From VAZQ01 sp963739385 (GTDB taxonomy: Bacteria; Pseudomonadota; Alphaproteobacteria; Rhizobiales; Xanthobacteraceae), in contig CAVUAI010000062.1 in the NCBI GenBank assembly GCA_963739385.1, positions 62,001 through 126,000 on the forward strand: a stretch of DNA of 64,000 bases, written 5' to 3'. A program made the translations under genes and the position numbers. The notes under the pieces were generated by a model. That model was not told the origin of the DNA, did no database searches, and worked only from the letters and a program-made list of their open reading frames with translations. Shown here in pieces: positions 52,048 through 62,000 of this stretch (its first letter is position 1; every line of letters begins with the position of its first letter).

Positions 52048-53220
52048 TTAGTTCTTCATCCGTGCGAGCACGGGATCCCTGACGTTTTCAACTTTGTCGA
52101 ACACGACATTGCGTAATTCGCCGCCCACGCGCTCTACTCGGCGGATGTATATCGTCTGGACGATGTCACGAAACTCCGGATCAATCGACATCCGGCCGCG
52201 CGGGCTCTCCCATGCCATCCCTTTGACCGCTGCGATCATGACATCGGCATCGGTCTTGCCCCCGGTTTTTCTCAAAGCTTCGTAGATGAGATGCATGCCG
52301 TCATAGCCTCCGACCGACATGAAATCCGGATTCCGCTTGTTCGTTTCATTAAACTGCTTGACGAACTCCTTGTTGAGCTTCGTATCGTCGTTGTAGTCGT
52401 AATTCCATGCGGTGACGATGCCGAGCGCAGCATCACCCATGCTCTTGAGCGCCTGCTCCGCAGTCGTTTCTCCGGTTCCCAGGATCTTGGTGATCTTGGA
52501 GTCGAGGCCACGCTCCGCGACCGCTTTCCCAAATGCGGCCGGCTGTGCGCCCGCAGGAACGAACAGGAAGATCGCTTCCGGACTCAGATCCTTGGCGCGT
52601 TGGACGAATGCCGAGAAGTCCGGATTGGCCACGGGAAATCGCACCGCCCCGACGATTTCCCCGCCCGCTTCTTTGAACGCGCGATGGAAGCCGGCTTCGG
52701 CATCGTGACCCGGAGCGAAATCCGACACCATCGAGTAGACCTTCTTGATACCGCTCTTCCCGGCCCACGTGCCGAAGGCTTCGGCCGCCTGCGGTAGCGT
52801 AATGGAAACTCGCGTCACGTACGGCGATTTGGTCATGATGATCGAAGCGCCGGCGTTCATGACTACCATCAACCTCTTCGCCTGGGCCGATACGTCAGCC
52901 ACCGCGAGCGTGTTAGGGCTGAGCACAAAGCCCGCGAGCACCTCCACGTTGTCACGGACCACAAGCTCTTGAGCAAGCCGCTTGGCCACGTCCGGTGCAA
53001 CCCCGCCGCTGTCCTTGCGAATGATCTCGATCTTCTTCCCGGCGACCGTGTCCCCGTTCTGCTTCATGTAAAGTTTGATGCCGCCGTCGAGTTGCGCTGC
53101 GGTGTCGGCGAACTGGCCCGAATAGGGCAGGATCACTCCGATCTTCACCGTTCCCTGCGCGTTGGCCACGGACGTACCGACCAGCGCAAGAATGCCGAGC
53201 AGGAGCACTGCCTTTCGCAT
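52048..53220 (-). CDS. LivK-type binding protein, copy 2
   Basis: The 390-residue protein has a signal peptide MRKAVLLLGILALVGTSVANA. Its core is parallel to copy 1 (VKIGVILPYSGQFADTAAQLDGGIKLYMKQ, KRLAQELVVRDNVEVLAGF, PDFMSVGGYDGMHLIYEAL). GGGGAG lies six bases before ATG 53220. Differences in the ligand-contact loops suggest a different preferred ligand. It is separated from copy 1 by about 107 bp. Confidence 0.9.
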   Translation of the reverse strand: MRKAVLLLGILALVGTSVANAQGTVKIGVILPYSGQFADTAAQLDGGIKLYMKQNGDTVAGKKIEIIRKDSGGVAPDVAKRLAQELVVRDNVEVLAGFVLSPNTLAVADVSAQAKRLMVVMNAGASIIMTKSPYVTRVSITLPQAAEAFGTWAGKSGIKKVYSMVSDFAPGHDAEAGFHRAFKEAGGEIVGAVRFPVANPDFSAFVQRAKDLSPEAIFLFVPAGAQPAAFGKAVAERGLDSKITKILGTGETTAEQALKSMGDAALGIVTAWNYDYNDDTKLNKEFVKQFNETNKRNPDFMSVGGYDGMHLIYEALRKTGGKTDADVMIAAVKGMAWESPRGRMSIDPEFRDIVQTIYIRRVERVGGELRNVVFDKVENVRDPVLARMKN

Positions 53221-53262
53221 GGGTTACTCCCCATCAGTTCAGGGCGCCGCACCGCGCGCCGG

Positions 53263-54438
53263 TCACCCGCCGCGCGCCCGTGACGGGTCCTTGACGTTCT
53301 CGATCTTGTCGAACGGGACATTGACGAGCTCGCCGCCGACCTTTTCCACCTTCCTGATGTAGATCGTCTGCACGACGTCGCGGGTGTCCGGGTCGATCGA
53401 CATTGGTCCGCGCGGGCTGTCCCACTTCAAGCCTTTGGCAGCAGCGATCAGTGCATCACCGTCGGTCTTGCCGCCGGCCTTTTTCAACGTCTCGTAAATC
53501 GCGTGCATGCCGTCATATCCGCCGATCGAAAAGAAGTCGGGATTGCGCCCATGCATCTCGTTGAACGTCTTTACGAACTCGACGTTGCGGGGAGCATCGC
53601 TCTTGTAGTCGTAGTGCCAAGCCGAGATGATGCCGAGGCCCGCGTCCCCCATGACCTTGAGCGCCTGCTCCGACGTGGTTTCGCCCGACCCCAGCACCTT
53701 GGTCTTGGCGAGGTCGAGGCCGCGTTCGGCGAAAGCCTTGCCGAGAGCGGCCGGCTGCGCGCCTCCCGGAATGAAGATGAAAATGCATTCCGGATTCATA
53801 TCCTTGGCGCGCTGGACGAAAGCTGAAAAATCCGGATTCGCCACCGGGAACCGGACTGATCCTATGAGCTCACCACCGGCTTCCTTGAAGGCACGCTGGA
53901 ACGCCGCCTCCGAATCGTGCCCGGGACCGTAGTCGGTCACCATCGTGTAGCATTTTTTGAGCCCGTTCTTGGCCGCCCAGGTCCCGAACGTCTCCATCAC
54001 CTGCGGCAGCGTCACCGACGTGCGGATCATATAGGGCGACTTGGTGGTGATGATCGAGGTGGCCGCGTTCATCACCACCATGAATTTCTTCGCCTGCGCC
54101 GAGACGTCGGCGGCGGCGAGCGCGTTCGGAGTGAGGAGGAATCCGGCGAGCAGATCGACACCGTCGCGCACGACGAGCTCTTGGCTCAGCCGCTTCGCAA
54201 CGTCGGGCGCCGGTCCGCCGACGTCGCGGCGGATGATCTCGATTTTCTTGCCGCCGACCGTATCGCCATGCTGCTTCATGTAGGTCTTGACGCCATTATC
54301 GAGCTGGATACCGGCGTCGGCGAATTGGCCGGACAGCACATTGATCAAGCCGATCTTGACCGTGCCTTGCGCATTGGCCGCGGAGAGCGTGAGCAGCGCG
54401 GCGACAAGGCCGCCCGAAATGGTGGTCAGCTTTCGCAT
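53263..54438 (-). CDS. LivK-type binding protein, copy 3
   Basis: The 391-residue protein has a signal peptide MRKLTTISGGLVAALLTLSAANA and core VKIGLINVLSGQFADAGIQLDNGVKTYMKQ, KRLSQELVVRDGVDLLAGF and PDFFSIGGYDGMHAIYETL. GGGAGGA precedes ATG 54438. It is the promoter-proximal gene of the minus-strand operon. It is divergent from the SGNH hydrolase, with a 299-bp gap that shows no clear promoter motif. Confidence 0.9.
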   Translation of the reverse strand: MRKLTTISGGLVAALLTLSAANAQGTVKIGLINVLSGQFADAGIQLDNGVKTYMKQHGDTVGGKKIEIIRRDVGGPAPDVAKRLSQELVVRDGVDLLAGFLLTPNALAAADVSAQAKKFMVVMNAATSIITTKSPYMIRTSVTLPQVMETFGTWAAKNGLKKCYTMVTDYGPGHDSEAAFQRAFKEAGGELIGSVRFPVANPDFSAFVQRAKDMNPECIFIFIPGGAQPAALGKAFAERGLDLAKTKVLGSGETTSEQALKVMGDAGLGIISAWHYDYKSDAPRNVEFVKTFNEMHGRNPDFFSIGGYDGMHAIYETLKKAGGKTDGDALIAAAKGLKWDSPRGPMSIDPDTRDVVQTIYIRKVEKVGGELVNVPFDKIENVKDPSRARGG

Positions 54439-54737
54439 CGTATCCTCCCAAACGACTAATATTTGCCGCGAACCGTAATGGCTGCAAAACGTGGGGTCAA
54501 TTTTGTGCGCGCCGCACCGGTCGAGCAGCCAGATTCCGCTCGGCCGCACCGGAGCCTCCGGCCGTGGTTTGAAGGCCAATCTCCAGCCCCGAGCCTGCCG
54601 TGGGCAGCGGCCCGTATGCCGAAGATGATGGCGGTCGCCCCGGCGCCGCTGCAACGCTGCCCGCCAACACGGCCAAGCCTCACATTTCCGCCGCATCCGA
54701 TGTGCAAATCGGAGGCGGTTGATGGCGACGGGACCCC

Positions 54738-56711
54738 ATGCGCCACCTCGGTATCGTTGGATTTGCCACCCTTCTGCTCTGGACCTGGTGCGGACAACCT
54801 GCCCACGCCGAGATCCGAAGTGGCGCCGCTTTGCATATCGAGTGGGAAGTCAAGAATCGCTTTCGCCTATTCCGCAGGGAGGCGGACTTCCAGCGGCACG
54901 TCGCCGCGGCGCGTGGCGAGGGTGTGCTCGCGGCCGAGCGCCGTCTGGCGCGCGAGACCGACGGCCGCGGCTGGGCGCGCGACATCGTCGAGAGACTGTG
55001 CGTCGATCGAGCGGGCCGGCTTTTGGAATTCTGCGAGCGCGACGGAGAGCGCGAAGTCTACCTCGCCCCGCGCGAACACCGCGTCGGCGTCACCCTGGCA
55101 GGCACCTTGCCGGCCAATGAAGGCTGCGTCTGGAGCTTCGATGACGGTGACGGGCCTGCGCGCCAAGTGAGCAGCACCTGCACCGAGGAAGTGAAGGCGC
55201 TACTCTCGTACGGGCGGGCCACCATCGCCAGCGTCGACATCATCCTGCGGGACGGCACGGCGATGCGGCTGGTGAGCGAGATTCGCGTACGCGACGTGCT
55301 GATAGCCGGCATGGGGGACTCGATCGCGTCCGGCGAGGGCAATCCCGACCGAGCGGTGCGGTTGTCCGACGAGGGCTTTTGCTTCAAGCGTTTCGACGGC
55401 GGCGAATATTACCGACCCGGGCGCGCCGGCTTCAGCGGCAACAAGTCCTGCAATACGACAGCGGGGGACGACGCCGGATCGAACGACTGGGCACGGCAGA
55501 GCGCGCGCTGGATGGGCGGGCCCTGCCACCGCTCTCTCTACGGCTACCAGCTGCGTACCGCACTCGCACTCGCGATCGAAAACCCGCGTCTGGCGGTCAC
55601 GTTCGTCCCGCTGGGCTGCACGGGTGCCACCATCAATGCGGGCTTTCTCGGTAACCAGCGGGCGAGCGAATGCCCGAGTCCGGGCACCGGCGCGGCCTGC
55701 TCGGGGACGTCGCGCGCCCAGATCACCGAATTGACCGACCTGCTGGCGACTGCCCGCCGCCATCGCGCGGATCGTGCGCTCGACCTGGTGCTGCTCACGA
55801 TCGGAGCCAACGACATCCTGTTCTCCGGACTGATCGCCAACATCATCATCGAGCCCGGAACCGAGCGGACTTTGCTCCGGCGCGGCGGCATCATCGCTTC
55901 GGTCGAGGACGCGCAAAGGGTGCTCGAACGCGAGCTGCCGGGAAATTTCGCAAAGGCGCGTGCCGCGCTCAAACCGCTGATCGGCGGAAATCTGTCGCGC
56001 ATCGTCTACGTGACCTATGGCAACCCGGCGCTTGCCGCGCCCGACACGCCCTGCCCCGGCGGACGCGATGGCTTCGACGTGCATCCGGCCTTCGCCGCCA
56101 ATGGCGAGCGGCTACGTCAGGCGGCCAACTTCGTGTCGCAACGGTTCCTGCCCGGCATGAAGGCGCTCGCGCTCTGCGAAGAGGGCAAAAACTGCCGCGA
56201 TCCATCGACTGAGCGCATGACCTTCGTCGACGCCCATCAGCCCGCCTTCGCGCTGCACGGTGCATGCGCGCGATCCGATGATGATCCCGCCTTCGACCGG
56301 GAATGCTTTTCGGGTACCGGAGAGACTTTCGAGACCAGCCTGACGAGGGCCGCCACCGATCCGATGGCCTGCGGCTATCCGGCGAGCGAATTTCGTCCTT
56401 ACGCGCCGCGGGCGCGCTGGATACGGACCGCCAACGACAGTTACTTCACCGCCTTGACCTATCCGGAGGGCCTGCCGTCGTTGCTGCAGCCCGCCGACCT
56501 GCACGACGCAATCTGGGGGATCTTCGCGGCGGTCTATGGCGGTGCCATCCACCCGACCGCGGAAGGCCATGCCGCCATGGCTGATGCCGCGCTGCCGGCC
56601 GCGCGCGAGGTGCTCGGTTTACCCGCACCCACGGCACCGGTGTTGGTCGAGCCGCTGCCGGCGCTGCAAAATCCGCTTGCTCCGCGCTTGCCCACGTCCG
56701 GACGCCAGTAA
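54738..56711 (+). CDS. Exported SGNH/GDSL-family hydrolase
   Basis: The 657-residue protein has a signal peptide (about 1-24), an N-terminal domain of about 160 residues of unknown type, then SGNH blocks: I in GMGDSIASGEGNPD (nucleophile Ser195), III in TIGANDILFSG, and V in GAIHPTAEGH. Many cysteines (for example CFKRF, SCNTT, CHRS) suggest disulfides. The family includes esterases, lipases and acetyl-xylan or peptidoglycan O-acetylesterases. The N-terminal domain sets it apart from short GDSL esterases. ATG 54738 is clear. The substrate is not identifiable. Confidence 0.82.
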   Translation: MRHLGIVGFATLLLWTWCGQPAHAEIRSGAALHIEWEVKNRFRLFRREADFQRHVAAARGEGVLAAERRLARETDGRGWARDIVERLCVDRAGRLLEFCERDGEREVYLAPREHRVGVTLAGTLPANEGCVWSFDDGDGPARQVSSTCTEEVKALLSYGRATIASVDIILRDGTAMRLVSEIRVRDVLIAGMGDSIASGEGNPDRAVRLSDEGFCFKRFDGGEYYRPGRAGFSGNKSCNTTAGDDAGSNDWARQSARWMGGPCHRSLYGYQLRTALALAIENPRLAVTFVPLGCTGATINAGFLGNQRASECPSPGTGAACSGTSRAQITELTDLLATARRHRADRALDLVLLTIGANDILFSGLIANIIIEPGTERTLLRRGGIIASVEDAQRVLERELPGNFAKARAALKPLIGGNLSRIVYVTYGNPALAAPDTPCPGGRDGFDVHPAFAANGERLRQAANFVSQRFLPGMKALALCEEGKNCRDPSTERMTFVDAHQPAFALHGACARSDDDPAFDRECFSGTGETFETSLTRAATDPMACGYPASEFRPYAPRARWIRTANDSYFTALTYPEGLPSLLQPADLHDAIWGIFAAVYGGAIHPTAEGHAAMADAALPAAREVLGLPAPTAPVLVEPLPALQNPLAPRLPTSGRQ

Positions 56712-56867
56712 GGCCCGCGCCCGCTGCGCTAAGCATCCGAGGCAGCGGCTGGCGACGTCACCGTCCTACCATCGTTAGTGGCGGCCCGGCTCTTGGCCAG
56801 CTGTTACCCGCGAACGCATATTCGCCCGCAACGACGTTCTCTGCTCTCAATCGGTCGCGTTGAAGAA

Positions 56868-57899
56868 TTACGCCACGCCCAGTTTCTTCTGCAGGCTGGT
56901 GGACGAGGTGGTGTATTGGAACACCAGCCGCTTGTCGGGATAGACGTAGCGATACGCCTTCTGCGCCATCAGGGCGGCCTCATGGAAACCCGACAGGATG
57001 AGCTTGAGCTTGCCCGGGTACCAATTGATGTCGCCGATCGCGAAGATGCCGGGCACGCTCGACTCGAACGCCGCGGTGTCGACCAAAATGTACTCGCCGT
57101 CCTTCATCTCCATGCCCCACTCCCCGACCGGGCCGAGCTTCATGGTCAACCCGAAGAACGGGAGCAGTGCGTCGCAGGCGATCTCGAAATGCGAGCCGTC
57201 ATTGCGTTTTACGATCGCCTTGGCGATCCGTCCGCCTTCGCCTTCGAGCGAGGAAACCTGACCCAGGACGAAATCGATCTTGCCCTCGCCGACCAGCGCC
57301 ATCATCTTGTTGACGCTGTCGGGCGCGGCGCGGAAGTCGCTGCGCCGGTGCAGCAGCGTGAGGTGGCTGGCGAACGGCGCAAGATTGAGCGTCCAATCGA
57401 GCGCAGAATCGCCGCCGCCCACGATGAGGACGCGTTTGCCCCGGAACGCCTCCATCTGCCGCACGGAATAGAACACCGAGGTACCTTCGTAGGCTTCGAT
57501 GCCCGGAATCGGCGGACGCTTGGGTTGAAACGAGCCGCCGCCGGCCGCGATCACGATAACCTTGACGTCGAATACCCGACCGCGGTCGGTGGTGACGCGA
57601 AACCGCGGATCGCCGATTTTCTCGACTGTCTGCACCATTTCCTGAAGATGAAACGTCGCGCCGAACGGCCTGATCTGCGTCATCAATGCATCGCAGAGAC
57701 CCTGGCCAGTCACGTAAGGGATCCCGGGAATGTCGTAGATCGGCTTTTCCGGATAGAGCTCCGCGCACTGGCCGCCGACCTTGTCGAGAATGTCGATCAC
57801 GTGCGCCTTCATGTCGAGCAGGCCGAGTTCGAACACCGCAAACAATCCGCATGGTCCCGAGCCGATGATCAGCACGTCGGTCTTGATCGGTTCACTCAT
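56868..57899 (-). CDS. Ferredoxin-NADP+ reductase, thioredoxin-reductase-like type
   Basis: The 343-residue flavoprotein has IIGSGPCGLFAVFELGLL (FAD), AAGGGSFQPKRP, VLIVGGGDSALDWTL (NADPH) and FAIGDINWYPGKLKLILSGFHEA, the hallmarks of TrxR-like FNR that lacks the CXXC of thioredoxin reductase (no such pair here). It reduces 2Fe-2S ferredoxin. The ferredoxin gene follows upstream on the same strand at 57992-58312, 92 bp away. ATG 57899 is used; the longer frame to 58196 is rejected. Confidence 0.9.
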   Translation of the reverse strand: MSEPIKTDVLIIGSGPCGLFAVFELGLLDMKAHVIDILDKVGGQCAELYPEKPIYDIPGIPYVTGQGLCDALMTQIRPFGATFHLQEMVQTVEKIGDPRFRVTTDRGRVFDVKVIVIAAGGGSFQPKRPPIPGIEAYEGTSVFYSVRQMEAFRGKRVLIVGGGDSALDWTLNLAPFASHLTLLHRRSDFRAAPDSVNKMMALVGEGKIDFVLGQVSSLEGEGGRIAKAIVKRNDGSHFEIACDALLPFFGLTMKLGPVGEWGMEMKDGEYILVDTAAFESSVPGIFAIGDINWYPGKLKLILSGFHEAALMAQKAYRYVYPDKRLVFQYTTSSTSLQKKLGVA

Positions 57900-57991
57900 A
57901 GGGCGTTCCAAGATGCGATCGGGGCAGCGACAAAGGGAGGCAGGTGGGCCACCGACGACCCATGCAATGGGCCGCCATCCCGTCCTCCACT

Positions 57992-58312
57992 TCAAGCCTG
58001 CCGTTCTGGAGTGCGCACCACCAGACCGTCGAGTTCGGCGGTGACTTTGATCTGGCAGGACAGACGCGAATTCGGTTTCACGTCGTAGCCGAAATCGAGC
58101 ATGTCCTCCTCCATCGGCGAAGGCTCGCCCACGGTTTCGCGCCAGGCTTCCTCGACATGGACGTGGCAGGTCGCGCAGGCGCAGGCCCCGCCGCATTCCG
58201 CATCGATGCCCGGGATGGCATTTTTGATCGCCGTCTCCATGACGGTCGATCCGACCTCACCCTCAACGGTACGGGCGGTGCCCTGGTGATCAATATAGGT
58301 GATTTTCGGCAT
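57992..58312 (-). CDS. Adrenodoxin-type [2Fe-2S] ferredoxin
   Basis: The 106-residue protein starts MPKITYIDHQGTARTVEG and has the C-x5-C-x2-C...C pattern (ECGGACACATCHVH, then SCQIKV). Such ferredoxins feed electrons to cytochrome P450s, Rieske oxygenases or iron-sulfur assembly. With the reductase just downstream it makes a complete electron-transfer pair. It is the nearest potential partner for the dioxygenase at 26359, although 30 kb away. Confidence 0.9.
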   Translation of the reverse strand: MPKITYIDHQGTARTVEGEVGSTVMETAIKNAIPGIDAECGGACACATCHVHVEEAWRETVGEPSPMEEDMLDFGYDVKPNSRLSCQIKVTAELDGLVVRTPERQA

Positions 58313-58518
58313 ACGATCGGTGAGGAAATGCAAGGAAAGGCGGGGACGCGGGGTCCTATAGCTGCTGCCGTCGGCGTGCGCCAGATACGTGGTTCCTCGC
58401 CACCGAGTTCGCCGTTGCCGCCATGGATCGAGCCGATGAGACGCAGGGCTGGGCGTCCTGTCTCTCGTTGCCGAAGATTGCGCGCATACGCTGCGCGCAA
58501 CGCCCGATATGGCGCAGG

Positions 58519-58866
58519 TCAATGGCCGATCGGAACCCCAGTCTCGTCCGCGGCTGGCGGTTCCTGCCCCAGCACCCGATAGCCGTCCGCGGTCAACCGG
58601 CACACCAGCCAATCCGGCTTGATGGGATTACCCACCCAGCGCGTGGCCCAGCCGTGGGATAGGCAGGATTCGATTGTCTTCTTCGATACTTCCCTACCGT
58701 CACGATCGAACAAGGGGAGCTTCCCGCCGGCTTGCGACAATCCGCGCTCGAGGTAGCGGCGCTGCGCCTCGGTGAGCCGCACGCCGGCCGCAACGGGGCT
58801 GGACAAATCGTGACCAGGCCCGACAACCCGGACGTTCTGTTCCTGCCGCCGCCGTGCTCGGCCCAT
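58519..58866 (-). CDS. Conserved hypothetical protein
   Basis: The 115-residue protein has a basic N-terminus (MGRARRRQEQNV), then RLTEAQRRYLERGLSQAGGKLPLFDRDGREVSKKTIESCLSHGWATRWVGNPIKPDWLVCRLTADGYRVL. The helix-rich middle may be a winged-helix or marR-type fold, but I would not assign it. It is divergent from the giant coiled-coil gene with a CtrA consensus in the 228-bp gap. Confidence 0.6.
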   Translation of the reverse strand: MGRARRRQEQNVRVVGPGHDLSSPVAAGVRLTEAQRRYLERGLSQAGGKLPLFDRDGREVSKKTIESCLSHGWATRWVGNPIKPDWLVCRLTADGYRVLGQEPPAADETGVPIGH

Positions 58867-58890
58867 GGTCAGCTTTGCCGTTAACGATGA

Positions 58891-58906
58891 TTAAAGACAC
58901 CTTAAC
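58891..58906. promoter_or_regulatory. Exact CtrA consensus, TTAA-N7-TTAAC
   Basis: TTAA (58891-58894), seven bases AGACACC, then TTAAC (58902-58906) match the CtrA consensus without mismatch. It sits in a divergent gap, 25 bp from the 58866 start and 189 bp from the giant coiled-coil start. A further TTAA lies just upstream (58881). CckA, the kinase that activates CtrA, is encoded in the same window. Binding is inferred from sequence alone. Confidence 0.65.
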
Positions 58907-59094
58907 AAGCAGTTTCCATCGGTATGCCAAGCCGATAGGATAGCCCAACGGCAGCGAGATGTCTTCGCGGCGCGTTGCTGTCGGCTGCCCAAAAGGGTTC
59001 CGGAAGGGGATCTCAAGGCTAACGCGCTCGTGGGGCGGTCCGGATCTGTTCCGGCCGCTGCTCTGGTCCAGCGTAATACGAGGCGACGACGGAC

Positions 59095-62000
59095 ATGGCG
59101 AACACTCCGCAGAAGATCAAGGATCCGACGGAAGCGGCGCTTTCGGCGATCCAGGACGCGCTTTCGGCGCGCGACGCCCCCCCGGCGGAACCCGAAGCCA
59201 CCAGCCCGCCCTCACCTCCTTCCGCGCATGGCGCTGAGCCGACTTCGGAGCTGCCCTGGCGCACCGTGCGAACCGGGGAGCCGGCCGCGACCCATTTGGA
59301 GGACGAACTGGGTGCCCCCGAGGAGGGTTCGCTGCGACGCCCCGCCAACGACGACCGTGAGTCCATCGGCCAGATCCTGCGCAGCCTGCAGCGCCGCCCT
59401 TCGCGCACGTCCTATGTCTACGCCAGCGTCTTCGCCGGCCTCTGGGTGCTCGCCGGGCTTGTGCTGAGCTGGATGTATCTGCCCGAGTTGCAGTCCGCGT
59501 TCGGCCCGACCGGCCTCACCGCGCCGGTGCTGGCGGTGCTCGCCGCCGTTTTCTTCGTACCGATCATCTTCTTCTATGTGCTCGCGCACATGGCATGGCG
59601 CTCGCAGGAGCTGCGGCTGATCACCCAGTCGATGGCCGAGGTCGCCATGCGGCTGGCCGAGCCTGAGACGGTGGCGCGTGAATCCATCGTCACGGTCGGG
59701 CAGGCAATTCGGCGCGAGGTCGCCGCCATGGGTGATGGCATCGAGCGCGCGCTCGCGCGCGCTGCCGAGCTCGAGACGTTGGTGGCGAACGAAGTCTCCG
59801 CGCTCGAACACGCCTACAACGATAACGAGGTACGCATCCGCGCGCTGCTGCAGGATCTGGGCAGCCAGCGCGATACTCTGGTCGGCCAGGCCGCGCAGAT
59901 TCGCGACGCGATCAACGGCGTTCACCTCGATCTCAGCCACGACATTTCCCAGGTCAGCGAGCTCGTGGCCGAGCAGGTCGACGAAGCGTCGCGGCGCATC
60001 ACGCATGCGCTGTCGGAGAAGGGCGAGCACATTACGCGCGCGCTCGGAAATGCCGGCGACACCATGATCCAGACGCTAGGCGAGCGCGGTGGCGACCTGC
60101 TCGATCGCCTCGAGGCCGCCAGCCAGGAAACATCCCAGGCGATCTCGTCCGCGAGCGATCGCCTGACCGCCACCCTCAATTTCAAGACCGATCACATCGG
60201 CGACGAATTCACCGAGATCACTGCCAATCTCCAGCAGATGCTGTCGACGCGGCTCGATCAGGTGACCGAGGGCTTTGCGGAGAAGTCCACCGCCATCCTC
60301 GATTTGATGGGCAGCCGGTCGCAGGAGATGAGCGACCTCGTCATCGATACCGGCAACCAGCTCGCCGAGACAATCTCCAGCCGCGTCGAGGAAGTGAACA
60401 CCACGCTTAAGAACACCGGCGATTCCCTTGTGCTCGATCTGAGCCTGCGCGGCGGGGACGTGGTATCCAAGCTCGAACAGACCGCCGGACGCATCACCGA
60501 CACCATCGTGCAGCGCGGCGACCGAGTGACTGACCGGCTGCGCGAAAGCGCTGAATCGTTCGTCGACGCGGTTGACAGCCGTGGCGACGCGGCGCGCGAG
60601 GCGCTCGCCGCCCAGCAGCAATCGTTCGAGGATCTGCTTAATCGCAGTGCCGCCGAACTCGCGGACGCGATCAGCAGCCGCAGCAACGCGGCCCGTGAGA
60701 TGCTCGTCGAGCGGATGCAGGCATTCGAAGATATGTTCAACCGCGGGGGCGACGAGCTCGCAGGGCGGATCGCAAGCCGCGGCGACGCGGTGCGCGAAAT
60801 GCTCGCCACCCGGCTGCAATCGTTCGAGGACATGTTCAACCACAGCGGCACCGAATTGGCCGACCGGATCGCGCGCGATTCAACCACGCTGGGGAATCTG
60901 ATCACCCGCCATCTGGCCGAGTTCGATCGCACCGTAAAGACCTACGGTGGCGAAATGGTCGAGCGCCTGGGGGAACGCACGCAGGACATCTCCGGCGCGA
61001 TGCGCGATTACCTGGACAATTTCGACACCCGCGTGACCGTCAAGTCGGCGGAGGTCACAGCCAGCCTTGACCAGCAATTCGCGCGCTTCCGCAACTCCCT
61101 GGACGGCCGCACGCAGTCGCTCAACGACGCCTTCGCCGCCCGCATTCTCGATGTCGCCAAGGCGATGGCGGACGGGGGCCAGGAGGTGGTCGGCGTGCTC
61201 GACAAGCGCATCGCCGATGTCACGGGTGTCATCAACGCGCGCGGCGCGGAGCTCGCCGAAAGCATTGGCGCCAAGATCGCGGATATCGACAACACACTGG
61301 GCATCAAGGCCATGGAGGTGGCCAATAATCTCGACACCCGCATCGGCCGCTTCGAAGATCTCCTCGGTGGACGCACGGAGACGTTGACGCGGGAAATCGA
61401 GATCCGCAGCCAGTCCGCCGCCGATCTGCTCAGCGCCCGCACCGAGACCCTGGCCCAGGAAATCGAGACCCGCAGCCAGTCCGCCGCCGATCTGCTCAGC
61501 GCCCGCACCGAGACGTTGGCGAAGGAGATCGACAGCCGGAGCCAGTCGATCATCGACACGCTCGCGGCACGGACGGAGAGCTTCTCCAAAGAGGTCGAAA
61601 CGCGCAGCCAGTCAATCGCGGACCTGCTCGCTCTGCGCACCGAGAACCTCACCAAGGAAGTCGAGACGCGCAGCCAATCGGTCGCCGAGCTGCTCAGCGC
61701 CCGTACCGACAACTTCGCACAGGTCATCGAGGCGCGCAGCCAGTCCGCCGCCGACCTGCTGGCCGCCCGCACCGACAGCCTGACCAGGGAAATCGAGGCG
61801 CGCAGCCAGTCCGCCGCCGAGCTGCTCACCGGCCGGACCGAGAGCCTGACCAGGGAAATCGAGACCCGCAGCCAATCCGCCGCCGAGCTGCTCAGCTCGC
61901 GCAGCGAGCACCTGAGCACGGCGATCAGGACCAATGCCGGCGAGGCCGCCCAGGCGCTCGACAAACTGACCAGCGCCGCGGTGGAGGCGATCAGCACACG

